A stretch of 9,995 nt of DNA from Thermoplasmata archaeon (GTDB lineage Archaea; Thermoplasmatota; Thermoplasmata; Sysuiplasmatales; Sysuiplasmataceae), in the NCBI GenBank assembly GCA_021796175.1, contig JAJYOM010000051.1, positions 1 to 9,995 of the forward strand, written 5' to 3'. A program made the translations under genes and the position numbers. This document shows positions 1 through 6,759 of this stretch, piece after piece. The notes beneath the pieces are model-generated. The model saw nothing but the letters and a program-made list of their open reading frames with translations. It searched no databases and was not told the origin of the DNA. Numbering within the stretch: position 1 is the stretch's first letter; every line of letters starts with the position of its first letter.

Positions 1-75
1 TTCCCGCTCAAGCTTGAAGGGCGCGAGGCAGGGCCGACAAGGGCAGTCCTTTTCTCACCGCCGCTGAGGATATAG
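1..75 (+). CDS. Possible C-terminal end of an upstream gene (partial, uncertain)
   Basis: Reading from base 1, frame 1 is open for 24 codons and ends at TAG (73-75). The peptide begins FPLKLEGREAG and ends FSPPLRI. Third-position GC is about two thirds and the one AGG arginine resembles the real genes downstream. The piece is far too short to assign a family, and the minus strand is also open here, from a GTG at 101-99 leftward to the window edge. No function is proposed. Sequence left of the window would settle which, if either, is real. Confidence 0.3.
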   Translation, partial: FPLKLEGREAGPTRAVLFSPPLRI

Positions 76-331
76 TCTGTCTCAGGCTGACTATTTCTCA
101 CACGCGGCAACAAAGTTTAAATTATGTCTGCTTTCGATCACGATCAGGTGTTTCCATGATCCCACGGGACAGCGGTTCTCTCACCCTGCGATGTACATTG
201 CACAGACTTGGCCCGGAAAAACGCGTCAGCCACGGTATTTCTGCCGGCTTATCTTCGGATGGTATTCTGCCCTGTCCCGTCCGTAATTCTCCCGCTTCGC
301 TGAACTTGCACGGCCGAAAAGATATGATCGC
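76..331. other. Leader/intergenic region before the oxidoreductase cluster
   Basis: About 256 bases without a confident gene. It holds a TATA-like AT-rich box (116-124), a weak SD match AGGTG (146-150), a doubtful 59-codon ORF (156-335), an 8-bp palindrome ATGTACAT (191-198), and an imperfect direct repeat GGTATTTCTGCC (234-245) / GGTATTCTGCC (261-271). A minus-strand ORF across 122-472 also exists, but it runs antisense into the alpha-subunit gene and resembles no family, so I treat it as a shadow. No tRNA or recognisable riboswitch was seen. Confidence 0.5.
116..124 (+). promoter_or_regulatory. TATA-like box, candidate promoter of the oxidoreductase cluster
   Basis: TTTAAATTA is the only AT-rich box in the 330 bases before the alpha-subunit gene. 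Archaeal TATA boxes sit about 25 bases before the transcription start, which would place the start near 145. That leaves either a leader of about 185 bases before the ATG at 332, or a very short leader before the small ORF at 156. The box is itself a near palindrome, so its direction is not certain from sequence. Confidence 0.4.
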
Positions 332-335
332 ATGA
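156..335 (+). CDS. Possible 59-aa leader ORF, translationally coupled to the alpha subunit
   Basis: This ORF starts with ATG and ends with a TGA that overlaps the next start as ATGA (332-335). AGGTG (146-150) sits 5 bases upstream as an SD candidate, and the TATA-like box at 116-124 is well placed for it. The product begins MIPRDSGSLTLRC and matches no family I know. It is not an obvious ferredoxin or a sarcosine oxidase gamma or delta subunit. Against it: third-position GC is only about 54 percent, and its six arginines use CGN or AGA codons and never AGG, unlike the flanking genes. The frame is open back to base 18, so chance openness is possible. It could be a real coupled peptide, an uncoded leader, or a decayed gene. 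Confidence 0.25.
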   Translation: MIPRDSGSLTLRCTLHRLGPEKRVSHGISAGLSSDGILPCPVRNSPASLNLHGRKDMIA

Positions 336-2068
336 CTGTCGTCGGTTTCAGCTACAACGGCAGGAGCATGAAGGCCCAGGAGGGTATTACAGTTGCAGAG
401 GCACTCAGGGCAAACGGGATCAGGCTTGGCCACAGGAGCATGCGTCTCAGGGCATGGAGGGACGAGTATCACCCTCTGAAGGAAGTGCCTTCGGCATGGG
501 TTTCAATAGACGGTATTGCAAACATCAACGCGTACAGGGTGATGCTGAAGGGCGGCATGCATATCAGGAGCCAGGGGAAGAGAAGCCTGCTATCCTACAT
601 AGGCCGTTACTCCGGCACAGGTTTTTACTACAGGAATTTCACAAGGTCTGAATTTGCAAGAAATTTCTTCTTCGAGCGGGTCAAGGGCGTGAACGACTAC
701 GGCGGGCCGCTGGATCCGGAGGATGCGGCTCAGGCCACAATGCAGGAACTCTCCTTTTCACCCTCCAAGGAACTCCACACCGATGTGCTCATAGTAGGCG
801 CCGGAGTGTCCGGACTTGCAGCGCTCCTTTCACTCAACCTGCCTGCCGGGAAGAGTGTTGTTGTGGTGGATGCAAACTCCAGGGATGTGACTGAGGGGAA
901 TTTCAGGCAGATGTTGATGGACCTCTCACAGCAGGAGCTGCTGCCGCTCAGGAACTGTCTTCCTGAAATCCGCTCCCTCACAGAACTGCTCGCTTCCAGG
1001 AATGCAGTGCTGCTTGACGGCACTACTGTATTTGGCGCTTTCAACGGCGGGGAGTTTGCAGCCGTACAGGGTTATTCCAGGGTGGTGCTGCTGAAACCGG
1101 CACTGACCATACTGAGCCACGGCTGCGAGGAAGTCAAGCCTGTTTTCCGCAGGAATGATCTTCCCGGTGTTGTCACCTCGAGATCGCTCCTGGCAATGCC
1201 GGAGGGTCTTCGGGCACGCGGGAAACTGCCAGTGCTCTACCTCGAAACGCCACTTTCGGTCAACTATCTTGCACGCGTTGCCGAAGTCGCCAGGCCGATC
1301 AGGCTGTTCACGGGCTTCCATGCAGATGCTGAATACAGCTCTGCTCTCCGCTCCGTCTTCGGCATCGCGAAGGAGGACATTGAAGAGGCCGTCCCGGCCG
1401 GTGCTGCCGGTGTGATGAATCTGGAGACGGTGTCGATGCGCAGGGAGGACGGCAGCATCATCACGATGGCATCTGACCTTCTTGTCGTCGCCGGCAGGCT
1501 GCAGCCGCGCTGCGAGATAGGCGCCCTGCTCTCGCTTCCGACCAGGATAAGCAGCGAGACCCATATGCCGGTGCCGGCCGTGGATGAGGGCATGAGATGC
1601 GCGGGGAACATATTTGCATGCGGCTCGCTTGTTTTTCCATTCAGAATCCAGGGAATTGTTTCGGCTGTAATTGCGGCGAACAGCATATCCCTGAGCAATG
1701 GAGCACAGATTAGGCCGGATTTGGAGAAAATGTGCCGTTCGCTCATCCGGCATTCAGTGTCAGTGCAGAGGCTCCCTTCGCCTCCGGCTGACGGGAAGTC
1801 TGTTATCTGCCCCTGCCTCGATGTCACTCTCGGGGACGTCGGCAGGCTGTACGGCGAAGGATATGACACTATCAACAGGATGAGGCGTTTCTCAGGCCTG
1901 TTCATGGGCCCCTGCCAGGGTGCGAGATGCTACAGGAACACCTACGAGGCTTTTACGGCCGTCGCAGGCAAGGAGGCTGATTTTGCAACTGTGAGACCGC
2001 CTCTTGTCCCTGTCTATCTCGGGGCGCTCGCTCTCACGGATGTGGAATTCGAGGAGGGGGAGAAATGA
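332..2068 (+). CDS. Sarcosine oxidase/proline dehydrogenase-type alpha subunit (FAD and C-terminal 2Fe-2S)
   Basis: This 578-aa protein is probably the alpha subunit of a cytoplasmic dehydrogenase that oxidises an amino, imino or N-methyl amino acid with the beta subunit encoded next door. Residues 1 to about 85 match the ferredoxin-like N-terminal domain of sarcosine oxidase alpha (ITVAEALRANGIRLGHRSM, then GGMHIRSQ) but contain no cysteine, so that domain cannot hold an iron-sulfur cluster. Residues about 150-460 are a pyridine-nucleotide-disulfide-reductase-like FAD domain with GAGVSG at 156-161 and RRNDLPGV. The second Rossmann segment (LPVLYLETP) lacks a glycine motif. Residues 493-533 carry C-x-C-x32-C-x4-C (CPCLDVT and GPCQGARC), the [2Fe-2S] motif of this family. 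The GcvT-like folate domain of true sarcosine oxidase alpha (about 950-1000 aa) is absent, so the layout is closer to proline, hydroxyproline or opine dehydrogenase alpha subunits. The ATG at 332 has no strong SD and may be coupled to the ORF before it. Substrate unknown. Confidence 0.88.
   Translation: MTVVGFSYNGRSMKAQEGITVAEALRANGIRLGHRSMRLRAWRDEYHPLKEVPSAWVSIDGIANINAYRVMLKGGMHIRSQGKRSLLSYIGRYSGTGFYYRNFTRSEFARNFFFERVKGVNDYGGPLDPEDAAQATMQELSFSPSKELHTDVLIVGAGVSGLAALLSLNLPAGKSVVVVDANSRDVTEGNFRQMLMDLSQQELLPLRNCLPEIRSLTELLASRNAVLLDGTTVFGAFNGGEFAAVQGYSRVVLLKPALTILSHGCEEVKPVFRRNDLPGVVTSRSLLAMPEGLRARGKLPVLYLETPLSVNYLARVAEVARPIRLFTGFHADAEYSSALRSVFGIAKEDIEEAVPAGAAGVMNLETVSMRREDGSIITMASDLLVVAGRLQPRCEIGALLSLPTRISSETHMPVPAVDEGMRCAGNIFACGSLVFPFRIQGIVSAVIAANSISLSNGAQIRPDLEKMCRSLIRHSVSVQRLPSPPADGKSVICPCLDVTLGDVGRLYGEGYDTINRMRRFSGLFMGPCQGARCYRNTYEAFTAVAGKEADFATVRPPLVPVYLGALALTDVEFEEGEK
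2051..2060 (+). promoter_or_regulatory. Strong SD for the beta subunit, inside the alpha gene
   Basis: GAGGAGGGGG lies within the last codons of the alpha gene, a few bases before the ATG at 2065. With the ATGA stop/start overlap it indicates coupled, roughly equimolar translation of alpha and beta. Confidence 0.7.
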
Positions 2069-3219
2069 CCGAGCATCTGGACGTTGCAGTCATCGGCGCA
2101 GGAATCTACGGCCTCATGACAGCATACAGGCTGCTCTCCGGCGGTGTAAGTAACGTTGCTGTCTTCGAGATGAACGTGATAGGCAGCGGACAGTCCAGCA
2201 GAAATGCGGGCGGCATCAGGGCACAGTTTGCAAACCCGCATACGATACGCTTCATGGTGGAGGCTGAAAGCGAATGGAGGAAGCTTTCCAGGGAGCTTGG
2301 CTACAACATACTCTTCACACAGGACGGCTATCTCTTCTCATGTTTTGCAGACGAGGACATCGAGCTTTACAGGCTGCACAGGAAATTGCAGAACGAGAAC
2401 GGCGTGCGCTCGGTATGGCTTGAACCGGATGCAGTGGGCGAACTTGTGCCTGGCATAAACAGGGAAAACCTTGTGGGCGGGAATTTCCACCATCTTGACG
2501 GCATACTCCACCATGATGCTGTAATCTCCGGCCTCATCTTTGCAATAAAGCGCGGCGGGGGAAGGATCTTTGAGCACACTCCTGTGAAAAGAGTGGAGAC
2601 GGCGAAGGACGGCACCGCGCTTGTGCACACATCCGCCTCGACTTACAGTGCAGACTATGTGGTCAATGCCACCGCCGCATACGCGCCCGCGATTGCCGCA
2701 GGCGTCGGCGTCTCACTGCCGATAAAACCCGTCAGGAGGGAACTGGTTGTCACAGAACCACTCCAGCACTTCATGAAGCCGATGCTTGTTTCGCTGAAAT
2801 ACGGCATAACAATCCACCAGTCGCTGCGCGGCGAATTCATAGGGCATACGAGCATGGGAGAGCCGCAAAACTTCGACAACACTGCAAGCCTCGGTTTCAT
2901 GGTGAAGTACGCGAGGGACATAATCAGGCTGCTTCCGTTCATGAGGAATGTCAGGATCGTGAGGCAGTGGGCCGGCACCTATGATATGACGCCTGACAAC
3001 TCGCCAGTGCTCGGGCCGTCACCGTCGCTTCCGCGCTTCATCAATGCTGCAGGCAGCAGCGGCCACGGTTTCATGATGGCGCCCGCGGTTGGAAAGTTCA
3101 TTGCGGAATACATAACCACCGGGAGGATCAACGAGCTCATGAAGCCGTTCGCCCTTGAGCGCTTCGAGAAGGGGGAACTGCTGACTGAACTTGTGCTGTC
3201 AAACAGGGGAGTTCTCTGA
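2065..3219 (+). CDS. Sarcosine oxidase/proline dehydrogenase-type beta subunit (DAO-family FAD oxidoreductase)
   Basis: This 384-aa protein has the D-amino-acid-oxidase/glycine-oxidase fold and is likely the subunit that binds and oxidises the amine substrate. The N-terminal FAD motif is VIGAGIYG (residues 9-16), followed by SSRNAGGIR (44-52), typical of sarcosine oxidase beta. HHDAV (149-153) aligns by eye with the RHDAV segment where heterotetrameric sarcosine oxidase beta carries its covalent FMN on histidine. The C-terminal part has WAGTYDMTPDNSPVLG and GSSGHGFMMAPAVG, the usual FAD-contacting end of the family. Length is close to the family norm of 380-410. It overlaps alpha by 4 bases (ATGA), with a strong SD just before, so the two should form one complex. 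Proline dehydrogenase beta of Thermococcales and hydroxyproline dehydrogenase subunits share this architecture. The family is secure; the substrate is not. Confidence 0.9.
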   Translation: MTEHLDVAVIGAGIYGLMTAYRLLSGGVSNVAVFEMNVIGSGQSSRNAGGIRAQFANPHTIRFMVEAESEWRKLSRELGYNILFTQDGYLFSCFADEDIELYRLHRKLQNENGVRSVWLEPDAVGELVPGINRENLVGGNFHHLDGILHHDAVISGLIFAIKRGGGRIFEHTPVKRVETAKDGTALVHTSASTYSADYVVNATAAYAPAIAAGVGVSLPIKPVRRELVVTEPLQHFMKPMLVSLKYGITIHQSLRGEFIGHTSMGEPQNFDNTASLGFMVKYARDIIRLLPFMRNVRIVRQWAGTYDMTPDNSPVLGPSPSLPRFINAAGSSGHGFMMAPAVGKFIAEYITTGRINELMKPFALERFEKGELLTELVLSNRGVL

Positions 3220-3284
3220 AGGGGGCAAAAGTGTTAAGTGCGATCCGCATCTCATACTCAAACGCGAATTGAGGTTTGATATCC
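3220..3284 (+). other. Short gap between the beta subunit and FAH-family gene
   Basis: These 65 bases hold no convincing TATA box or T-rich terminator, so the FAH gene is probably co-transcribed with the two oxidoreductase genes. In the FAH frame a TGA at 3270-3272 bounds the possible start codons. GAGGT at 3271-3275 is the only good SD match. Confidence 0.5.
3271..3275 (+). promoter_or_regulatory. SD that favours the GTG start of the FAH-family gene
   Basis: GAGGT touches the TTG at 3276 directly, leaving no spacer, but stands 9 bases before the in-frame GTG at 3285, a normal spacing. This is the reason for choosing GTG 3285. Confidence 0.6.
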
Positions 3285-3917
3285 GTGTACGCAGACCCGA
3301 CAAAGATAATCTGCATTGGGCGCAATTACGCAGAGCACGCCAGGGAGCTGAACAATGCATTGCCGGCCGAGCCGTTCTATTTCCTCAAGCCTCCCAGCTC
3401 AGTCATCAGGAACGGCCAGAGCATAGTGCTTCCCGGCCGTGCCGGAAGGGTGGATTATGAGGGCGAGCTGGGCGTTGTGATGATCGACAGGTGCAGAAAT
3501 CTGGCTGAGAAGGAAGTGTTTGCACACATAATGGGCTTTGTTGTCTGCAACGATGTTACAGCGAGGGAGATGCAGGACACCGCAAAGAAGGTGGCCCGCC
3601 CGTGGGCTGTAAGCAAGGGTTTTGACACATTCTTCCCGATGTCCGAGCTAAGGATGAAGCGGGATGTGCCTGATCCGGCATCGCTGGATATCGAGACAAA
3701 GCTCAACGGCACTGTCAAACAGAAGGGAAACACACGCGACATGATATTCCCGATACAGAGGATAGTCAGCGACATCTCCGGTATAATGACACTTGAGAGG
3801 GGGGATGTCATAGCCACCGGAACACCGGCCGGAATCTCACAGCTGCATGCCGGTGATGTTATTGAGATTACAATTGAAAAAGTGGGAAAGCTTACAAACA
3901 GTGTTGTGTCCGACTAG
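3285..3917 (+). CDS. Fumarylacetoacetate hydrolase (FAH) family protein
   Basis: A 210-aa single-domain member of the FAH superfamily, the size of the FAHD1-like group. These are cytoplasmic Mg/Mn enzymes that cleave or decarboxylate acylpyruvates, oxaloacetate and related 2-keto acids. Counting from GTG 3285, the metal site is E59-x-E61 (YEGELGVV) and D90 (CNDVTARE). H18 in GRNYAEH, K111 in VSKGFD and TGTPAG near 178-183 complete the family signature, so the active site looks intact. The alternative TTG at 3276 would add three residues (213 aa). The gene follows the beta subunit by 65 bases on the same strand, suggesting it handles a downstream keto-acid product. Its TAG stop is shared palindromically with the helicase gene on the other strand. 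Exact substrate unknown; generic FAH-family naming is the safe choice. Confidence 0.9.
   Translation: MYADPTKIICIGRNYAEHARELNNALPAEPFYFLKPPSSVIRNGQSIVLPGRAGRVDYEGELGVVMIDRCRNLAEKEVFAHIMGFVVCNDVTAREMQDTAKKVARPWAVSKGFDTFFPMSELRMKRDVPDPASLDIETKLNGTVKQKGNTRDMIFPIQRIVSDISGIMTLERGDVIATGTPAGISQLHAGDVIEITIEKVGKLTNSVVSD
3914..3917. other. Shared CTAG: convergent stop codons overlap
   Basis: CTAG reads as TAG on both strands. TAG at 3915-3917 ends the FAH gene on plus, and the complement of 3914-3916 ends the helicase gene on minus. The two genes meet tail to tail with no spacer, so any terminator for either lies inside the other's coding sequence. Confidence 0.9.
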
Positions 3918-6688
3918 TCCCAGAATCTCTTTGTCCTTGCAAAGAGTATCTCCTGCTCCAGCACTTCCTTGAGCAGCTGTTCCTCGTCTGAACCGTGCCT
4001 TGCGAGTATCTTTGCAGCGCTGTCCGGTCCGATTCCCCTGCCTGCCAGAACGACCAGTGCCCTCTGTCCATACTCCATCACAAGGTTCGCGTTCTTCCTG
4101 AGTTTCCTGACTGCCTTCTCCCGCCCGTCCCTGTCCTCCCGCCTGTGCAGCTCCTCAAGTTCGTACTTGCTCAGAGCGGCGACCATCCTGCTGCCGCATT
4201 TCCAGCAGCTGATTCTCTTCTCCTCCTTTACTGCCTTTGTCTTCCTCTTCGCATTGCAATAGAGGCAGAGCAGCGTGAACTCCTCATCCCCCAGCCTTCT
4301 GCCGAGCGCCTCCAGTATGCCCCTGTCCGCCCTTGCCGGCTTGTAGATTTCCCTCGTCGACTCGATACCCTTTTCGCCCACCGGAGATAGGGGCGCATAC
4401 ACGATATCCATGGCGCCGGATGTTATCATGGACAGCACATTGCCAGTGGTCTCTATGTCCATGCTTTCCCAGATTGTCTTGTCTATCGTCTCATCCATTA
4501 CAGGTGTCCGCTCATAACTGGACATCAGTCTGGGAAGGTTCAGCTCCCTGTAGTCGGCATCCTTCCTGATGATGCCGAACTTCTTTCCAACGAATAGGAA
4601 CTGCCATTTCGCGTACGACACATTGGATACGATCTTCCTCATGAATGTGTCAAGTGCCTCAGGCTGTATGGACCTCAGTGCCTCCTCCACCCATTCTTTC
4701 CTGAAGGATCTTGGCAAATCGAGCACAATCCTGTACGGGTCGATATCTATACCGACGCTCTCCCCTGATCTTGCTGATATAATCGCGGCAATCATCCTCG
4801 AGAGTGTTTCGTTTACCCGTGTGCCGAAGCAGGCATTGACTATCGCGCGCCTGCCAGAAATCTCAATGACCACCTTCCTGTCAGTGGAAAGTATGAAAGG
4901 TTCCTTCATTCCGTCCAGGTATTCAGTGATCTTCCTCCTCGACTCGGCATCCACGGGATAGTCATCGAAATTCCTGTCACGCCTCAGCCTTCCCACCTCC
5001 TGTGCAACTTCGAAAGGCACCGGTATCTCCTCGCCGACCCATGACGGCAGTGCGCCGAAAACGCCAACCGGTTCCACCAGTATCTCGGTTTCCCTGAGTT
5101 CCACTATCCTCCAGCTCCTGCCGTGCGTTATGAAGACGGCGCCTTCTTCTGCGAAGGAGACAACAAAGCCCTCGTCGAGAGTCGCTATGACCTTCCTTGT
5201 CCCGATATCCCTTATGTTGAATGTCTTCTCATCCCTGATCATTGAGATGTTTTCGTAGAAGTAGTGGAGGCCGCGCATTGATCTCCTTACTGCATCCCCC
5301 TCAACGCGGATGAGCCTGAATTCCCTTGCGAAGTTGAAAAGTTCCATAAACCTTGGCATTGTCAGGTCGACGAACGGATAGCTGCGTGCAATTGTGCTGT
5401 ACATGCTCTCGGGCGTGTAAGTGCCTTCCGAGGACATGGCAACTATCTGGTTGGAGAGCACTGTGAGCGGCATACTCCTCACCACCTGCTTTTCCAGCTC
5501 CTCTGCCATTGCGCGCCGGCATATCACCATCCCCTCGAGCAGCTCGTCCTCATCGTAGGCTATTATGCTTCCGCGGCTGACTGCACCCGCCCTGTGGCCC
5601 GCACGGCCTACGCGCTGCAGCAGCCTCGTCACCTGCCTGGGCGAATTGAACTGGATGGAGAAATCCGCCGAGCCGATGTCTATGCCCAGTTCAAGCGAAG
5701 ATGTGCAAATCATGCATTTCAGCTTCTTCGCCTTGAATTCCTCCTCCATCTGCATCCTGAGCTCCTTTGACAGCGAGCCGTGATGCACACCAACCGGGTA
5801 GTCTGGCATCCATATGTGGAAACGGGATGAAATTGCCTCTGCAAGATCCCTTGTGTTTACAAAGAGCAGTGTGCTCTCATGGCCATCTATGATATTCCTG
5901 CCCATCTCCAGTGCTGATGCAAAACCTTCATCCACCTGCAGGTTTGCCGATAACTTCTTTGTTTCACTGTCAGGGAGAGGGCATCTGACACCTATCTCCC
6001 GCAGCTTCTCCACTGGTATCCTGGCAATTGTCACATCCCTGTCAGAGACAAGCAGTTTCGCCACTTCCTCCGGCGTTCCGACAGTCGCGGAAAGACCTAT
6101 TCTCTGAAATTCACCCGCCAGGTTTGTGAGCCTTTCAAGTGCAACAGCGAGCTGCGCTCCCCTTTCACCACTCACAAGTTCGTGTATTTCATCCACGATG
6201 ACATATTTCACACTCCTGAGCGAACTGCGCAGATTCTTGCCGACAAGAAGTATCTGCACTGTTTCCGGCGTTGTTATGAGTATCTGCGGAGGGTTGGAAG
6301 ACTGCTTCAGCCTCTCCGACTGGGATGTGTCCCCGTGCCTGACGGCAGCGCGCAGGCCAACGGCACTTGCAAGCTCCTGGAGCCTGAGAAGCATGTCCCT
6401 GTTCAGTGCCCTGAGCGGTGTAATGTAAAGGCAGACAATGCCCTTCGGCTGGACAGTCGATGCCATGCGTTGCAGGATCGGCAACATTGCCGCTTCTGTC
6501 TTCCCTATTCCCGTCGGTGCACAGACAAGAACATTCCTGCCCTGGTAGACGGGCTCAAAAACATTCTCCTGCACCGGATGCAGTCGCAGTATGTTCCTGT
6601 CCCTGAGCACTTTCCTGAGCCGTGGATCAAGTGAATCAATGAGGCCGCCCGCCTCAATTTCATCTGTGCCGAGGAGTGTTTCAGACAT
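3914..6688 (-). CDS. lhr: Lhr-type superfamily 2 ATP-dependent helicase
   Basis: A 924-aa large helicase-related (Lhr) protein, an ATP-driven DNA/RNA helicase thought to act in repair or RNA metabolism. Counting from the ATG at 6688, it has a Q-motif-like LHPVQ near 37-41, Walker A APTGIGKT (57-64), DEIH (166-169), SAT (200-202) and motif VI QRVGRAGH (358-365). Past residue about 420 the sequence continues as the long Lhr-specific region. A four-cysteine knuckle follows, C808-x2-C811-x16-C828-x2-C831. After it come a helix-hairpin-helix-like LAGRGIGPDSAAKIL and the conserved Lhr ending RTKRFW. The length suits archaeal Lhr-core proteins rather than the 1500-aa bacterial form. A GTG at 6691 directly precedes the ATG and is an alternative start; no clear SD is present. 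It lies 71 bases after the Rdx-like gene on the same strand, with a palindrome in between, and may be co-transcribed with it or use its own promoter. Family confident; aLhr subtype not assigned. Confidence 0.93.
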   Translation of the reverse strand: MSETLLGTDEIEAGGLIDSLDPRLRKVLRDRNILRLHPVQENVFEPVYQGRNVLVCAPTGIGKTEAAMLPILQRMASTVQPKGIVCLYITPLRALNRDMLLRLQELASAVGLRAAVRHGDTSQSERLKQSSNPPQILITTPETVQILLVGKNLRSSLRSVKYVIVDEIHELVSGERGAQLAVALERLTNLAGEFQRIGLSATVGTPEEVAKLLVSDRDVTIARIPVEKLREIGVRCPLPDSETKKLSANLQVDEGFASALEMGRNIIDGHESTLLFVNTRDLAEAISSRFHIWMPDYPVGVHHGSLSKELRMQMEEEFKAKKLKCMICTSSLELGIDIGSADFSIQFNSPRQVTRLLQRVGRAGHRAGAVSRGSIIAYDEDELLEGMVICRRAMAEELEKQVVRSMPLTVLSNQIVAMSSEGTYTPESMYSTIARSYPFVDLTMPRFMELFNFAREFRLIRVEGDAVRRSMRGLHYFYENISMIRDEKTFNIRDIGTRKVIATLDEGFVVSFAEEGAVFITHGRSWRIVELRETEILVEPVGVFGALPSWVGEEIPVPFEVAQEVGRLRRDRNFDDYPVDAESRRKITEYLDGMKEPFILSTDRKVVIEISGRRAIVNACFGTRVNETLSRMIAAIISARSGESVGIDIDPYRIVLDLPRSFRKEWVEEALRSIQPEALDTFMRKIVSNVSYAKWQFLFVGKKFGIIRKDADYRELNLPRLMSSYERTPVMDETIDKTIWESMDIETTGNVLSMITSGAMDIVYAPLSPVGEKGIESTREIYKPARADRGILEALGRRLGDEEFTLLCLYCNAKRKTKAVKEEKRISCWKCGSRMVAALSKYELEELHRREDRDGREKAVRKLRKNANLVMEYGQRALVVLAGRGIGPDSAAKILARHGSDEEQLLKEVLEQEILFARTKRFWD

Positions 6689-6726
6689 CACTGCCCGTGG
6701 TTATGACTCATACTTCGTCTGACAAC

Positions 6727-6744
6727 ATTTGCCTGCATGCAAAT
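6727..6744. promoter_or_regulatory. 18-bp near-perfect palindrome before the helicase gene, candidate operator
   Basis: ATTTGCCTGCATGCAAAT pairs at 8 of 9 positions, with arms ATTTGC/GCAAAT. On the minus strand it overlaps an AT-rich AATATTT (6741-6747) that could serve as a TATA box, placing a transcription start near 6718 and a leader of about 30 bases before lhr. An operator just downstream of a TATA box would fit steric repression. A T-rich tail is lacking, so an intrinsic terminator is less likely. Confidence 0.35.
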
Positions 6745-6759
6745 ATTCCCGGAGGGGCA

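Noticed and set aside
82..90. TCAGGCTGA, similar to TCAGACTGA at 8902-8910
   Set aside because: Two copies of a short 8-base palindrome in 10 kb is compatible with chance, and the two sites differ in position relative to their promoters.
1..101. Minus-strand open frame from GTG at 101-99 to the left edge
   Set aside because: About 33 codons are open without an SD or correctly spaced TATA box; it conflicts with the equally plausible plus-strand tail and cannot be judged from this fragment.
249..262. TTATCTTCGGATGG, a possible UUCG tetraloop hairpin in the leader
   Set aside because: The stem has only three Watson-Crick pairs plus two wobbles, too weak to call a structured RNA without comparative data.
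122..472. 116-aa minus-strand ORF across the leader and the alpha N-terminus
   Set aside because: It is antisense to the well supported alpha gene for 140 bases, begins in its coding region, has no SD or promoter logic, and resembles no protein family.
926..1905. Long minus-strand ORFs (275 and 213 aa) opposite the alpha gene
   Set aside because: They are antisense shadows of a GC-rich coding region; the plus-strand frame has clear family motifs throughout.
6182..6634. 150-aa plus-strand ORF opposite the helicase N-terminus
   Set aside because: It lies fully antisense to the helicase motif region and its translation has no recognisable domain.
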